Below, one piece after another: positions 36,301 to 49,345 of a stretch of DNA of 64,000 bases. This DNA is from Ailurus styani (taxonomy: Eukaryota > Chordata > Mammalia > Carnivora > Ailuridae). A program made the translations under genes and the position numbers. The DNA lies in contig LNAC01000162.1 of NCBI GenBank assembly GCA_002007465.1, forward strand, positions 2,897,761 through 2,961,760. The letters run 5' to 3'. How positions within the stretch are numbered: the first letter of the stretch is position 1; every line of letters starts with the position of its first letter. The notes beneath the pieces were generated by a model. That model did not search any database and was not told the origin of the DNA. It saw only the letters and a program-made list of their open reading frames with translations.

Positions 36301-39300
36301 TATTAAAATGTTAATGAAATTGGGTTATGGTAAAAAAGAAAAAAAGGAGGGTGAGTAAACAGTAATGGAATTTGTTGACAAGATAATTTACATATATAAT
36401 ATCTTGGGAGGGTAAGTCATGAATTCAACAAAATAGTCTGAGTTAAAATAATTATGAACGTGAATTCTATATGGAAATATTGGTATGAACTTTCAGTAAG
36501 GACATTATGAAATTCACTATTGTTTAAACAAAGAGATACCAATTTGAGAATTTCCAGCTTAGAAATGATAAAATTATCAGAGTTTAATACACCATTAAAC
36601 ATTTATCAAGTAAGAATATAAAGTAATCCAACTAAAAACTCCGAAGTCCATGATTTAATCTGTGGGTAGATTAAGTCAGAAATTTAGGAGGAGAATCAGG
36701 TGCTTTCAGAAGGAATGAATTACAGAAGCCAATGAAGAACATATTGTAAAACTCAGGGTATAGACAACACCATCAAATACCTCAAAGAGGTAAAATATGG
36801 TAAACATTTTCTATAAACCAACTAGTATAAACCAATCACCATAAGTTGATATGGAACATAATTTTTAAAAAGACTGAATAAAATAGTTTGTCATGGCCAA
36901 ACACTAATGCCTTAAGAAATGTGTGCCATTGAGAAAGCTGAAAAAATAAGTACAAACATTATTCAAGATGATACGTGGTAAAGGAAATAAGAATTGTCAA
37001 AGGAAATAGAGAATGATAGTCTTCTTCCTGGTCAATTTGTTCTCATCATGAAAGAATGCTAAAAGACAAGAATTGGGACAAAGATGTAGAGTGAACAAAG
37101 GATCAAAGACAGAAGGAAGGAGATCAACAGAGGAAAAAGAGAAATGAGAAACAGAGAGAAAGAAAGACAATGAATGAATGAATAATTAAGGTGGTAGGGG
37201 TATAAGATTCCTGATAAAGATATGTAGGAGGCAGAAGTAAAGATAGGAGACATGAGTTTTGGAAAATGAAAGACACTACAGTCTCTATGACAGAATGGAA
37301 AAGTGGAGATTAGTAGATTAGGGAGTAAAGGGGATGGAAGGCTGTTTTTTTTTCTGATATTAATCTCTAAAATATTAGGTATGAATATTGCCTTTACAAG
37401 AGTTACGCGGTATTTCTACATACTTAAAAATGGTGTCTGTGGGTTTTGCAGAGCCTAAGGCACCACAAACAGCTTTATGACTTTGCTTAGATCCCAGTTA
37501 CAACTGGAAAGTACGGCTTTGTAACTCTAGTCTTCAAGGTTGTGCACCTCTCTTTGACAATGTCAAATGATGCTAAAACAATAAAGGTAAAATGGATAAC
37601 TTTTTTTCTTTCAATGCTTGGACTAGTTAAAGGATAAACATGAACTTGAGAGAGTTGACAGACCAGGAGAAAGTGTTACTGGTTTTTAGATCTAGAATCC
37701 AGGTTTGGAAGGTTTGTACTCTGAAAGCTATTATTTCACTTGAAAATCACAGTGTAAAATTCTTGCATAAATCCATTTTTCCATTTTGAAATACCCTGGT
37801 CTCTTTCCTCTACCTGTATTCTATACATTTGTTCAGTAGTTCTGTATATTTTGTTCTCCATATTTGCTCAGTGGTTGAGCCTGAATTACTTTACTTCCCC
37901 TACAGAGTTCTGGTATTAGCACACTTCATTATAACTATGCTATTATATTCATATTCTTGAAACTCCCTCATAATTTCTACAACCAACCCTAGTAACTCCG
38001 TAGCACTTACACTTGAATTGTGACCTGTCTTCCAGTTGGATGTTCATGTTCTGAAGCTAGTTTTTTAAGAGTTTAATCAATTGAATCGTGTATCTTTCAA
38101 AAATGATTGTGGACACTAAAGCCAAATTTCCACTAAAACACTGTGATGTGCCTCGTCTGTTTTATTAATATATTATAAGAATTAATGAGTAATAAGTTTT
38201 CAATTCCCTTGCCTTAGCTTTATGCAGTTTATAAGTGATTTCACAGCTTCCAGATAATTAATTCTACTACTATCCTTTGATCTTTAATCAACATTTCACA
38301 TTCCTCTGTTTATTTCTAATGGTACCCTGCAGCTTTTAAATTTACTCTATTCCCACTTTATTTTCAAGGCCTAAAGACAAAGCTTAATTTTCTAGGTGTA
38401 ACAACAGGAACAAAAACAACTATGCCTCATATTCGGCAGCAAAAAAATGAAGTAAAATAACAATGAAAATAAATAAATGAATAAATAAATGTAAGATAAA
38501 ATACAAAAACAAAAATAAAAATGAAGTACCTTCTACCAAGTCCTTAGAATCTCATTCACTGCTTTTTACTGAAGTTTTCTATTTTACTATAGTAAGTTTT
38601 ACTGTAATTCTACATTACAATGGTAAAAATTTAAGATCTTAAGATGATAAAAATACCTATATCCTTAGTATCTAAAATATGTCAAAAAAAAGCTATGAAA
38701 TTTAAAACATAACAGATAATTTGAGGCACATTTTTACCTTGATACAAAGACCCATAAAACATACATAATGTCGCTACATCCCTAGTTACTGCTATCTTGT
38801 GGTTCGACTTCCAATATAAAAGATGACAATAAAAAACTTAGTTTTCTGCTGCAGATAATGAATAACCAATACAGACCAAGACCAAACATTTTCTAAAAGA
38901 ATACACAAAAAAATTATGAATTGAATTTTTTTTAAAAAGTGGATATGGCTTTATAAATAGAAAATGTAGTACATTAGAGTTATAAATATAAAATCTACTT
39001 CAAGTTTAAATATGAGAAGATTCTACTTGCAAAGTGTTTAACTAAATGGTAAAGAGCTGTAGCACTGACAAAAACTTATTTTTAAAATTGGATTAACAGA
39101 TTCACTAACTTTCAGGATGCTAAAATATAGTACCTAATTATGAAATCTACCTAACTAGAAACAGTGCTAAAATGAAAAGACTTGGGTTGAAAAAAGTGTG
39201 GAGCTAAACTCAATCAACTGAACTATCATGGTATTTTCTAAAAATAATAAATAAATAAAATAAAAACTTACTTATGAAAAATATTTATTTAAAAAAGAGG

Positions 39301-41539
39301 TAGAACTAAAAAAAAAGAGGGAGAACTACCATATCAAATATCAAAATAGATAAATGATGGTAATGACTTACAAAATTTACAACTGCCTGGACTTACCATA
39401 GCATTTTATATAAATTGCACTTCACCCATTTATTTTTTAGACATTTAATGTTTATCTTCATATTTCTATCTCTAGGCTTAAAAAGAACATAGAAAATGTT
39501 AATTTAAAAATGTTGATGAAAGACTTTCTAGCTATAATGGGCAACTTGTAGAAGTTCAACACTCCCACTGAAACAATCAGATTGATATTTGAATATACAC
39601 AGATATATAGATACATCTAAAGATTCAATGAAGACTTAGAGATCTGGTAAGACATCAAAGATTTAGAGTGCTAAGATCTCAGAAAAATAGGAAATCAATC
39701 ACAAGGCAATTTTGCCACAAGGGCTGTAATCTGTTTTTGGCAAATCTAAGCAAAAGGCTACTACTAAGGGAAAGATGGACCAACAGAGGTTTTTTGCAGC
39801 CTTATAGAATTTTCAAGGCAAAAGTTGGGAGTTCTGGACTATAAAAGCACCTAGTATCTATGAGGCTAACCTCCCAAAGACAGGCTTAGAAACATGAATC
39901 CTTTATTTTGGTGGGGTTTTTTCCCCCCCAAATTCTAAATAAATACCAACCAGAGAGATGAGAAACCAAAACCTAAATTTAAATGAAACCAAAACCACAA
40001 GATTTTCAGCAGTTTCACCATTCTGAAATGACAAAATAGGAATTCAGAAAGCAATTTTTGAAAATATCACAGGGTCAGTGAGAAACCCTTTGAGCAAAAC
40101 TCACATTGATCAAATTATACAAAGATTACAAGTGAGTTTTCGGCTATAAAATCAAGTAATGACCCATGGATGACCCAAATATTCTTATTTAACATGGACA
40201 TTAAAAATAACAAGTAATCAATAATGAGTAAGTTTGATATCTGTAATGAGGATCCTGACTCCATTTTTTCATGTTTGCTCATATCTGAAGTCTCACTCTT
40301 TCCTCTTCCCTTTGTGCCCCACAACTGGATCACCAGATATGACATTAAATGTGGTAATCACCAAAGAATAACGGGGATTCAGGATTTCAAAGTTCTCAAA
40401 TAACCTGACCCGGATGGTTTCATGCCAAATTTGATGGTCCCTATTCTTTCCAACAAGAAGCCTTCTTAGAATAAATCTACTTGAGAACTCATCCTATCTG
40501 GAGTTCTGCTTCCCTTTGTAATTAAGCTTCATGTTTCAATCGCTTTCTGGATCCAACTGTTAAGAAATGAGATCCTCCAAGCTGCCAAAGCTTCCGGCTT
40601 TCAAACTTAGTCTTAATTGGTGATTAATCAAGCTCAGACTTTCATTGTCTTTCTTCAATACCTTGAGACCACCCAGTAGTAGCAGTTCAATTCTGTGATA
40701 CTTTAAATTAGTCCTTCCCCCATACTTCTCTAATACATCACACATTGTAGAAATAGTGCCTTCTCTACTGTCTCATTCAACACTAATAAGAGTTTTGACA
40801 GTTATACCATTAGTGTATTCCAATAGTTATCAATTTTCCACCTACCTTTAATAATAGTTTTAATAACAGTTCTCATTGTCAGCCTGCTAGGAGGGATTCC
40901 AACTTCAAAAACCCATTTTAGAGACTGAGACTTCTTTCCAGAAACACTTCCATTACTGTCTTAGATGTGTTCTCTGGAACATTCTCTGAGGTAGAGATTT
41001 GCAGACAGAAGTTTCTTGAAGGATGATCTCAGAAACAACATTTGAAGGGACTGAGGGAAGCTAAAATGAGTACAGGAAGGTATTCAACAGTAGTATGTTG
41101 CAACAGAAGTCCCTGATGGATCCATGTTTCCGAGAGGGGCACATACGTGAACTGTCAGAAGCCAGTATTCTTGGCAGCCATGGGAATAAGTGTCTTAAGT
41201 TCAGAAGGGGATCTGGATAGCACAACCCAGCAGGATCCACTATATTACAGTTTGTGTAATTCCAACTTAATACAATTTTAAAAGAAGTAAAACTAATATA
41301 AAGCACTAGAAATCAGGATAGAAGTTAACTTTAGGAAGATAATTAGAATAGGGCATGAAAGGAATGTTTGTGATGTTGGTAATGTTCTATTCACAATATC
41401 AGTAATTATTACATGGGTAAATTCAATTTATGAAAATCCCTCAATCTATAAATTTATAAATTGTGCATTTTTGTACACGTTATATTTCAATTAGAAGTTT
41501 AGTTTCAAAAGCAACATGACACTTAGACACATAACTGAA
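33302..41539. other. Long unidentified AT-rich stretch
   Basis: I found no gene, RNA gene or confidently named repeat. Short features are a duplicated TATACCATAATTTTATCA at 34225-34282, A/T runs, AAATAAATGAATAAATAAAT near 38468-38490, and a small duplication around an A-run at 39291-39328. Text near 35980-36060 and 40200-41200 has the mixed composition of decayed repeats, but I could not assign families. Open frames are all under 82 codons and lack motifs. Confidence 0.55.
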
Positions 41540-41551
41540 AGAATTATTTTA

Positions 41552-41757
41552 GGGCGCCTGGGTGGTTCAGTGGGTTAAAGCCTCTGCTTTCAGCTCAGGT
41601 CATGATCTCAGCGTCCTGGGATCGAGGCCCGCATCAGGCTCTCTGCTCAGCAGGGAGCCTGCTTCCTCCTCTCCCTGTCTCTCTGCCTGCCTCTCTGCCT
41701 ACCTGTAATCTCTCTCTCTGTGTCAAATAAATAAATAAATCTTTAAAAAAAAAAAGA
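41552..41757 (+). mobile_element. CAN-SINE, young
   Basis: It has the head GGGCGCCTGGGTGGTTCAGT, the middle block GGTCATGATCTCAGCGTCCT and an AATAAATAAATAAATCTTT poly(A) end. Perfect 12 bp target duplications agaattatttta lie at 41540-41551 and 41758-41769. Confidence 0.95.
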
Positions 41758-41769
41758 AGAATTATTTTA

Positions 41770-42439
41770 TAACTTAACCTTTGGTTTTACTTTCATGTAA
41801 GTTTGTGTTTTCAAATAATTTTATTGTACTCTACCTATAATTTAATACTCAATTCTCCATAGTGATTGTGGATAATTATTGTGACTGGAATATTTTTGAA
41901 ACAACCAGTCTGATAGGTTATTTGCATAAATGTTTAACTGATGTCTAAAATTTTCTATTCCCAAATTATTAAAATAAGAAAAGTATCAGAGTAACTACAA
42001 AAATGCCAATGACAACTGCTTTAAGAAATATACACTTTGGTAGTTAAAAGTTATTTAGCTCAACCACTTTGCCCGAACAAGATTTAGGAGATGAAGTTGA
42101 CTAAATTAAAGGAAAGACAATATAATGGCTTGGTAATTGCCATGCAAATACCCCATCATTACAGTGTGAATATGTGATTGCCTCTCTCCTTTAAAGAAGA
42201 TTCCAGTTTACGTGGTATTTACTTAGGGACTATTAAACGTAATTATAGGGTACATTTCAGGAGAATGGAAACCAAGTAAAATTTGGTTCTATATATCTAT
42301 ATAGTCTAGGAATTAATAGTTACTTTCCAAAAATCATTTTGTTTGGATATGAGTGCAGTGCTTGTCCCTATCCTTAACCAATTAATATAGTTGCCCCAGA
42401 GGAATTTTTTTTGACGTGACATACAAGCTTAATATATCT
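41770..42439. other. AT-rich DNA, no gene recognised
   Basis: Nothing recognisable is seen in this stretch beyond A/T runs. Confidence 0.6.
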
Positions 42440-42643
42440 TATGATTATTTGTTTTTGAGAGAGAGAGAGAGTGCTCATATGTGTCCAAGGATGGCAGGGG
42501 GAAAGGGCAGAGGAAGAGGGAGAGAGGAATCTTAAGCAGTCTCCATGCCCAGTGCAGAGCCAGATGCGTGCCTTGATCTTACCTTGATATCATAACCTGA
42601 GCTGAAATCGAGAGTTGGATGCTTAACCAACTGAGCCACCCTA
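42440..42643 (-). mobile_element. Old CAN-SINE
   Basis: A (GA)n run at about 42457-42470 is followed by AATCTTAAGCAGTCTCCATG, then CATAACCTGAGCTGAAATCG, and ends in CCAACTGAGCCACC. This is an older reverse-orientation SINEC that has lost the last bases of the head. Confidence 0.85.
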
Positions 42644-42654
42644 TACTGCAGGGC

Positions 42655-43808
42655 CTCCTATACTACAGATCTTATTTTGAAAATATAAGAATATTGCAGC
42701 AGAGAAATCAACTTGACTAAGGTGATCATGAAATTTGTCAATGGCAATGATGCCACATAATAATTGTTGCATAGTTTTTATAATATGTAGTGAAAAATAC
42801 ATAAACAGCAAGACTCGACAGCAGATATTCTGGGTTCATGAAATGTATTTCTACTGCCTGCTAGACATTTCCCAGCATCCCTTATACTTACATGTGGCTC
42901 TATGACCAAGTTCCAACCAAAGGATTTTCTTTGAAGTTGAAGTACACCACTTCTAGGACTAGCCCAGAAAACAACATATCCAAGTAATTTTCATACCTTC
43001 ACTTTCCCTAAATGCCAGCCAGAGACAGAAAACCAATCAGAACCAGGAAGATAGCAAAGAAAAATATGAAAGTAATCTAAGTGTCTAGATGACTAAGTCC
43101 AAGACCATGCAAAGACTGGAAATATTCACGCCATACTTTGTTGAGTGAGAAAAAATATGTTGTGCTAAGCCACTGAAATTTAAATGTGCATTTGTTATAA
43201 TACTTACTCTAAACAATTATTTACCCTAAATAATACAAAAAAATTAACTGTAATTATTGTGCTGCCATTAAAAAGCTATATTGTATGGCATTTGTATAGG
43301 ACAAGAAAACAGGTAACACACAGACTGAAACCCTAGAGACTTTTGTTACACTGTGACAAAACTCCCATCTGCCATAACTTGGAAGGCAAGTCAAACACAT
43401 ACAGTAAGACTACTGCTCTAGAGAAAGTGACTTGGAAAAGGCAGAATAAAAATGTGTGTGGGTTACTATTGGCTGCCTTTAGCAAAATATTTCTAAAAAG
43501 ATTATCTTACAAAGTTTAAAAAGAATTGGAGATTCAGGATTGGAAAGACAACTATTCTAGATTCTCCTCTAGAAAACTGCTAAGTATGAGCAGGAAAAAA
43601 AGGAACAAAAATGATTCAGGGAAAATTAAATAGGTAAGAAAGTTAAATAGTTGAAAGAACAACAGAGAGCGACAGTTAAGAAAATCTGAAGCATTTAAGA
43701 ACTGCGGGAAAGAACTTTGGGTTTTGCTTATTATCACATGGAACCAAATGGATTCAGATCAAAAGCTTAATAAGTTTTGGTGGGATTTATATAGCCAAAA
43801 GAAACTAA
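42655..43808. other. Unidentified DNA with a possible old repeat
   Basis: A segment at about 42835-43240 ends in TGCTAAGCCACTGAAATTTA then TTGTTATAATACTTAC. This resembles the end of a common old mammalian interspersed repeat (AAGCCACTGA...TTTGTTA), but I cannot name the family with confidence. No gene is seen. Confidence 0.4.
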
Positions 43809-43875
43809 AAGTCTCCTGCAACTAATATAAATTGTATGTCAACTATACTTCAATAATAAATTTTTTTAAAAAAAC
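43809..43875 (+). mobile_element. Short old L1 3' end
   Basis: ACTAATATAAATTGTATGTC then AACTATACTTCAATAATAAA and an A-rich tail match the last bases of an older L1 3' UTR, as at 1980-2010. Only about 60 bp remain. Confidence 0.6.
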
Positions 43876-44220
43876 AAAAAATATCTAAGATTCTCATCCA
43901 AAATGCTTGCAGCTTTTCAAACCTAAAAACACCAACGCCACCTAAACAGCAAGTAAACTGCAAGCATATGTAGACCCCAATCAGAACATACTCTCCTTTG
44001 TTCACATAAGATATGATCACTGAGGGTAATAAGAAAGAACCCTAAAAATGGTAGAGCCAAAGCCCTGAGTGAATGATTGATAGAGTAAGGATATTTCTTT
44101 CAGAAGTCAAAATCAGAGTCTAATCAAGGAATTTTCCTCACCAACCTCTACTGCAAATGTGAGCCTTCATAAGGCATGCCTAGCAGGGTATCAAACATTA
44201 AGATGTATCTGTAATGCCAG
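43876..44220. other. Unidentified AT-rich DNA
   Basis: Nothing is recognised between the short L1 end and the polypyrimidine tract. Confidence 0.5.
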
Positions 44221-44392
44221 GTCTTTCCATTTCCATATTTCCTTTCCTTTCCTTTCTTTCTTTCTTTCTCTTTCTTTCTTTCTTTCTTTCTTTCTTTTTC
44301 TTTCTTTCTTTCTTTCTCTCTTCCTCCCTTCCTCCCTCTCCTTCCTTTCTCCTTCCGTCTTGGTTTCTTTTCTTTCTTTTTTTTTTTTTTCC
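44221..44392 (+). repeat. Polypyrimidine (TTTC/TTCC)n tract
   Basis: This is an almost pure C/T strand of about 165 bases built from CCTTT, CTTT and CCTCC units, with a few G or A interruptions (near 44220-44240 and 44357-44364). The long open frames here on both strands (Ser/Phe/Leu-rich or Lys/Glu/Arg-rich) are products of the repeat and are not genes. Confidence 0.95.
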
Positions 44393-45456
44393 TGGAACTT
44401 CTCCATCATGATGTATTTGATGGATTAGGGCAGATAACTTGTCTTTTCTGATTTAGTGATTGCTGGACCTGCTAGACAGGCCACCTAATCACCAGAAAAG
44501 TTTTAAGGTGAATGGAATAACGAGATAGGATGTTAGACTGTCTCCCAGGGTATGACCAAAAGGATATATCCAATTTCCAGGCCTGGTCCATAAAATTCTC
44601 CTACATAATCCTCCACACTCTTGTCTTCCTCCATGCACTGCTTGCTACAGATGATCCAGCAAAGGACAAGGCTCCACAGTAAAATCAAAAGGTTAAACAA
44701 ACCTTGAATCTGAATGACCAGGAAGAATACCGTCATCTGACGAGAAACATCAAAGTTTGGACTTTTTATAAGAAAAAATTGAACCCATTTTATGGTAAGG
44801 AACAGAGATTTGGGGTTATTACAGAAGGCAGTGTTGTTTATCCTAACTAATAAAGATTCATACTACGATAATAAATCTTATATGTGACAATATATAACTT
44901 TATCCAAACTAAGAAAAAATTACAAAAAGAAATAGGCTTTGCATATTTGGTAATTCACTTGAGTTCTCCTGGTTTGTTTTTATGTTGGTTAACTACAGAA
45001 CTGGACTGAATCACCAAGGTTCTTTCTAGCACTAATAATCAATGATTTTATGACACCCTCTCTGGGATAGAACGGTGGCATACAATCATTTTTTAGAACT
45101 TCATAATTCCATAAAGTTGTATGGGTCACCCAAGGTGAAATTTGATATTTAAAAATTCATGCCAAAACCCATGCAATTCATTTACAGTAAGTCCTATGCT
45201 TCATCACTAGCCAAGATTCAGACCTGGATACTACATACTCATGATTAATGTGTTCCTTTTTGGAGTATTTAAGGCTTCTTCTGCCAGCAATCTGACTTCG
45301 CTATTGATTGAATGAATTATCAACACCTCTCTATCAAGACTGTGGTTTCTTCACATGCAGGTCATCTTAATATATGAACTAATTATATCCTACTAGAATA
45401 GATTTTCAGAAAATTCCCCTCTTTTTTCAAGAAACTGGTCTGTTTTTTGTGCTACT
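44393..45456. other. Unidentified DNA with a possible old repeat
   Basis: At about 44575-44660, CCAGGCCTGGTCCATAAAAT and a CAGATGATCCAG block resemble a common old mammalian interspersed repeat whose family I cannot name. No gene is seen. Confidence 0.45.
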
Positions 45457-45469
45457 AAAAAGATTTTCC

Positions 45470-45671
45470 GGGCGCCTGGGTGGCTCAGTGGGTTAAAGCC
45501 TCTGCCTTCGGCTCAGGTCATGATCCCAGCGTCCTGGGATCCAGGCCCGCATTGGGCTCTCTGCTCAGCGGGGAGCCTGCTTCCTCCTCTCGCCTCTCTC
45601 TCTGCCTGCCTCTCTGCCTACTTGTAATCTCTCTCTCTCTGTATCAAATAAATAAATAAAATCTTTAAAAA
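45470..45671 (+). mobile_element. CAN-SINE, young
   Basis: It has the head GGGCGCCTGGGTGGCTCAGT, then GTTAAAGCCTCTGCCTTCGG, the GTCATGATCCCAGCGTCCTG block and an AATAAATAAATAAAATCTTT tail. Perfect 13 bp target duplications aaaaagattttcc lie at 45457-45469 and 45672-45684. Confidence 0.96.
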
Positions 45672-45684
45672 AAAAAGATTTTCC

Positions 45685-47314
45685 ATGATCTGGTTAGTCA
45701 TAATACTAAGGACTGCCTTCTTCTCGAAAGGTGTCTTTCCTGGTTATTAGTGGTTGTCTGGCCACTCAAGTGTCAGCCTCTGAGAGAATTCACTGGTGTA
45801 ATGAGTATACTAGGGATAGTACTACTTAGTGGCAAACAGATATAGCCTCTAAAACTGTGTACTGGCAAGAGTCAGGAGGGAGAGTTTCAAGTAAAATTAA
45901 TAGTCACCTTGTGCTTTTTTAAAAATCAATGTATTATTGAAATGGTGTTCATTCAAGGTTGCACAGCTGGTTTAATGCTGATTATCCTTTAAGCCAGAGA
46001 GAATAATTAAATAGAACAGAAAATGGTGTAAGGTTATTCATGACAGAAAAGATGCCAAAAACCTACAACAAAGGCCACTTGCTGATAAAAGAAAGAAGCT
46101 AAACTTAATGAAAAGCTATTATTTTACAACTTTTTCTTTCCCCATTTAAAGGAGTTAGTTTTGTAAAATATTGTATACACTTGGAGAGTTCTACGCTTTA
46201 AAAACAACTCTAATACATTCTTGTTCTCATTTCTATGGGTTATGTGTAGTGAGTAGGATATAAAAAACCCAATTAAAGTTTTGCTTATGGGGTTTTTCAT
46301 ATATATGTTAATCAAATAAAACAATATTCTTAAAGAAAAGGACTCTTTTGGGCCTAGGGTACAACATAAAAATAGAACAAATTTTAAGAAAAACAATCCT
46401 ATCATAATTATTTTAATGCGTATTCATGAAATAAACTTATATGGATATTTATAGATATCTACATCTAGATAGATAATTTTAAGAAAGTTGGATTTCAATG
46501 CAAATACTTAAAAAAGTTTTATTAGCATTTGATTTCCTTGTCATACCCTTTTGTTAATGATGCATTGACATTAATCTTTTAAATACTGATGCTTCTTTAA
46601 GCATAAAAATTAAAATTACTCAAATAATCACACATCATTTTTAAAAAGCAGTATTAAGCTCATACATGTTGTAAATTTTTGTTCTCATCTTTAGAGAGTT
46701 AACATTATGATACTTCCCACTTGAAATGACTTATTTCATTTATATTAGGTTATTTTAAAGGTTATCCCCTTGCTGAATCCATTCTAAAAATGTATTAGCC
46801 CTGTGATTATTGGTTAATATCTGAGATCTTTGAACTGTTGTTAAGTGCACAAATATACATGAGTTAAAGGATTTCAGAATCTTTTAAGAATCAAGTTAAA
46901 TGTATACATACGCATATACGCACATATATTTACATAGCCTGAGGTTTGGGATGATCTACTTATCTGATGAAACCCCTAAAATTTAAAAATTAAAACTCCA
47001 ACTTCAATGGCCCTAATAAGTATATAGAAAACATTAGTTCTCCCTGTGGATGGTTGCACAAATGCATTTCATAGAGGAATTACAACTATCTGTTACATTT
47101 TCTTCTATGAATTTTAAACACTCTAAGCAATGATGCATTTTACTGAGTTCTTCTGCACTGTTATATCAGATGAGGTAAGAGCAAGATGTAAAAATGTATC
47201 TTCACTTAAAGGGAAACAAAACTTTGGGCAGGAGTTACTTTTTTAAAAAAAGAATTATTTCCATTGGTTCAGTAGCAAAATTAGTATAGTTTTGCTCAGT
47301 CTATTACAATGTAT
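45685..47314. other. AT-rich DNA, no gene recognised
   Basis: Nothing recognisable apart from short ATAC/CATA-type patches near 46900-46930. Confidence 0.6.
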
Positions 47315-47331
47315 AAAATACCATTGCTCTG

Positions 47332-47529
47332 GGGCGCCTGGGTGGCTCAGTGGGTTAAAGCCTCTGCTTTTGGCTCAGGTCATGATCTCAGAGTCCTGGG
47401 ATCGAGGCCCGCATCGGGCTCCCTGCTCAGCGAGGAGCCTGCTTCCCCACCTCTCTCTCTGCCTGCCTCTCTGACTCCTTGTGATCTCTCTCCCTCTGTG
47501 AAATAAATAAATAAAATCTTTAAAAAAAA
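47332..47529 (+). mobile_element. CAN-SINE, young
   Basis: It has the head GGGCGCCTGGGTGGCTCAGT, the block GGTCATGATCTCAGAGTCCT and an AATAAATAAATAAAATCTTT poly(A) end. Perfect 17 bp target duplications aaaataccattgctctg (47315-47331 and 47530-47546) are the longest in this window, so this may be among its most recent insertions. Confidence 0.96.
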
Positions 47530-47603
47530 AAAATACCATTGCTCTGATATCACAGCAAGTTTTCCAAGCAATTGCATTCAAAACATAATTAAAATGCGCT
47601 ACT

Positions 47604-47790
47604 TAAAAAAAAGATTTATTTATTTATTTGAGAGAGAGGGAGAAGGTGCAAGCAGAGGGAAAAAATCTTCAAGCAGACTCCCCACCAAGTGCAGAGCCAG
47701 ACTGAGCTTGATCCCAGAATCCTGAGATCATGGCTTGAGGATAACAAGAGTGAGACACCTAACCAACTGAGCCACATGCTCAGGTACCCC
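47604..47790 (-). mobile_element. CAN-SINE, older
   Basis: AAAGATTTATTTATTTATTT, a GA-rich stretch, CTTGATCCCAGAATCCTGAG and CCAACTGAGCCAC form a reverse-orientation SINE. The probable target duplications are imperfect: atgcgctactt (47594-47604) and atgctactt (47792-47800). Confidence 0.88.
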
Positions 47791-47800
47791 CATGCTACTT

Positions 47801-49132
47801 TTTAAAAATTTCAAATGGTCATTTTATAAAATACATTAATTTTTCCATAAGAGTTTGATTTACTACTCCTAATTGAAGAATGAATTTGATTTATTTTATT
47901 TATTGAAAATTTTAGAATTCCAATTTTCACTTAAAAATTTATTAAAGTAATATTATTTCTTATCAGTTCATCTCTCTCACATCCTTCATTTCCTCCTAAA
48001 AAAAGCACTTAGCAACAGTTTCACATTGCTTTAAAATGAAATTGTTTTAGCTTGTAAAATGACAAATTTGATATTTTTTATATTGGATATATAAAAAATT
48101 CTTTAATTTTAATAATTATTTAATTGAAATACCTGGCTTACTCACATATTGTATCCAATTCCTAAAAAAAATTAAGCAATGTTCTATCAACAAGAAAAAG
48201 AAAACACGTTTGGCACCAAGAGTGCATTTATGTGAACAGCAGTCCAACCAGTTGCCAGATCCACCCTGATTCACCTTTGTTTCACTTTCTCTTCCCAGCA
48301 GCAGTTTTCCAGACAAGCATACACTGACTTTGGTAAGGTATAATCAAACCATTTCTGCAGTATAGTCTTTGGATCCTATAGGCTTCCATAAGATAGTTTT
48401 GCTAAAAATACATTAAATGGATTTATTTCTCAGTGTGGGGTATGGTTGGAACCACCTGGGTTTTTGAGTGTGTTTACTCTGGCAAGACTCTGCGGTTTCT
48501 AAAGGTACAGGATGTGACTCCCACATCACTGCCACCAAACTAAAACCTGGCAAACTTACTTTTAATTTCGTGAATATGACATGTTCCTTCTGATCTCAAG
48601 CCTTCACCAATCCTATTTCCTTTATTTGCAATTATCCAATCACATCCTACCCATTTCACTCCCTGGAAGATATCTACTCAATTATCATGTCTAGTCAACC
48701 TCAATCCCCTTTTCATTTCACCTGCTTTTGGTTGTGTGTTTTCAAAATACATTAAACTGTTTTAAACTTCCTATATAACAACTACATTGTGAAAAATTTG
48801 CTTTTCATTGTTTTTTTTTTACTATGTCTGCCTTTCCATACACATCTTAGTTGCTAATTAGACTGAAGTTGTGTCTATTTTTAATTTTATTACCAATAAA
48901 TCAATGTTCCATAAATGTTTATCAAAAATCTATTCAAATAATACAGATATATTTACAGAAGTATTTGAAATGTAGATTTGTATTTTTCTCCAACCATCAG
49001 AGTGATTTTTTTCAGCAAAAATAATTTTAAGAATAGCCTAGAGTAACTATTATTATGATTATGATTATTATTTAATAGGAGCTTACTAGTTCCTTCCTAG
49101 TTCATTCTGCTACAAGGAACAATAATGATTAA
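47801..49132. other. AT-rich DNA, no gene recognised
   Basis: No gene or clear repeat is recognised. Short open frames have no motif. Confidence 0.6.
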
Positions 49133-49146
49133 GAATTCAAACTTTT

Positions 49147-49331
49147 GGGACATCTGGGTGTCTCAGTCAGTTAAGCATCTGCTTTCACCTCAGGTCATGA
49201 TCCCAGGGTCCTGGGATCTAGCTCCCTGCTCAGCAGGGAGTCTGCTTCTTGCTCTCCCTCTGCCTCTCCCCTCACTTGTGCACATAAGCTCTCTCTTTCT
49301 CTCAAATACATAAAACCTTAAAAAAAAAAAG
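49147..49331 (+). mobile_element. CAN-SINE with internal deletion
   Basis: It has the head GGACATCTGGGTGTCTCAGT, the block GGTCATGATCCCAGGGTCCT and a TCAAATACATAAAACCTTA tail. About 20 bases between the CCTGGGATC block and GCTCCCTGCTCAGCAGGGAG are missing compared with sister copies. Perfect 14 bp target duplications gaattcaaactttt lie at 49133-49146 and 49332-49345. Confidence 0.93.
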
Positions 49332-49345
49332 GAATTCAAACTTTT

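Noticed and set aside
44159..44428. Phe/Leu/Ser-rich and Lys/Glu/Arg-rich open frames on opposite strands
   Set aside because: Both are translations of the TTTC/TTCC repeat.
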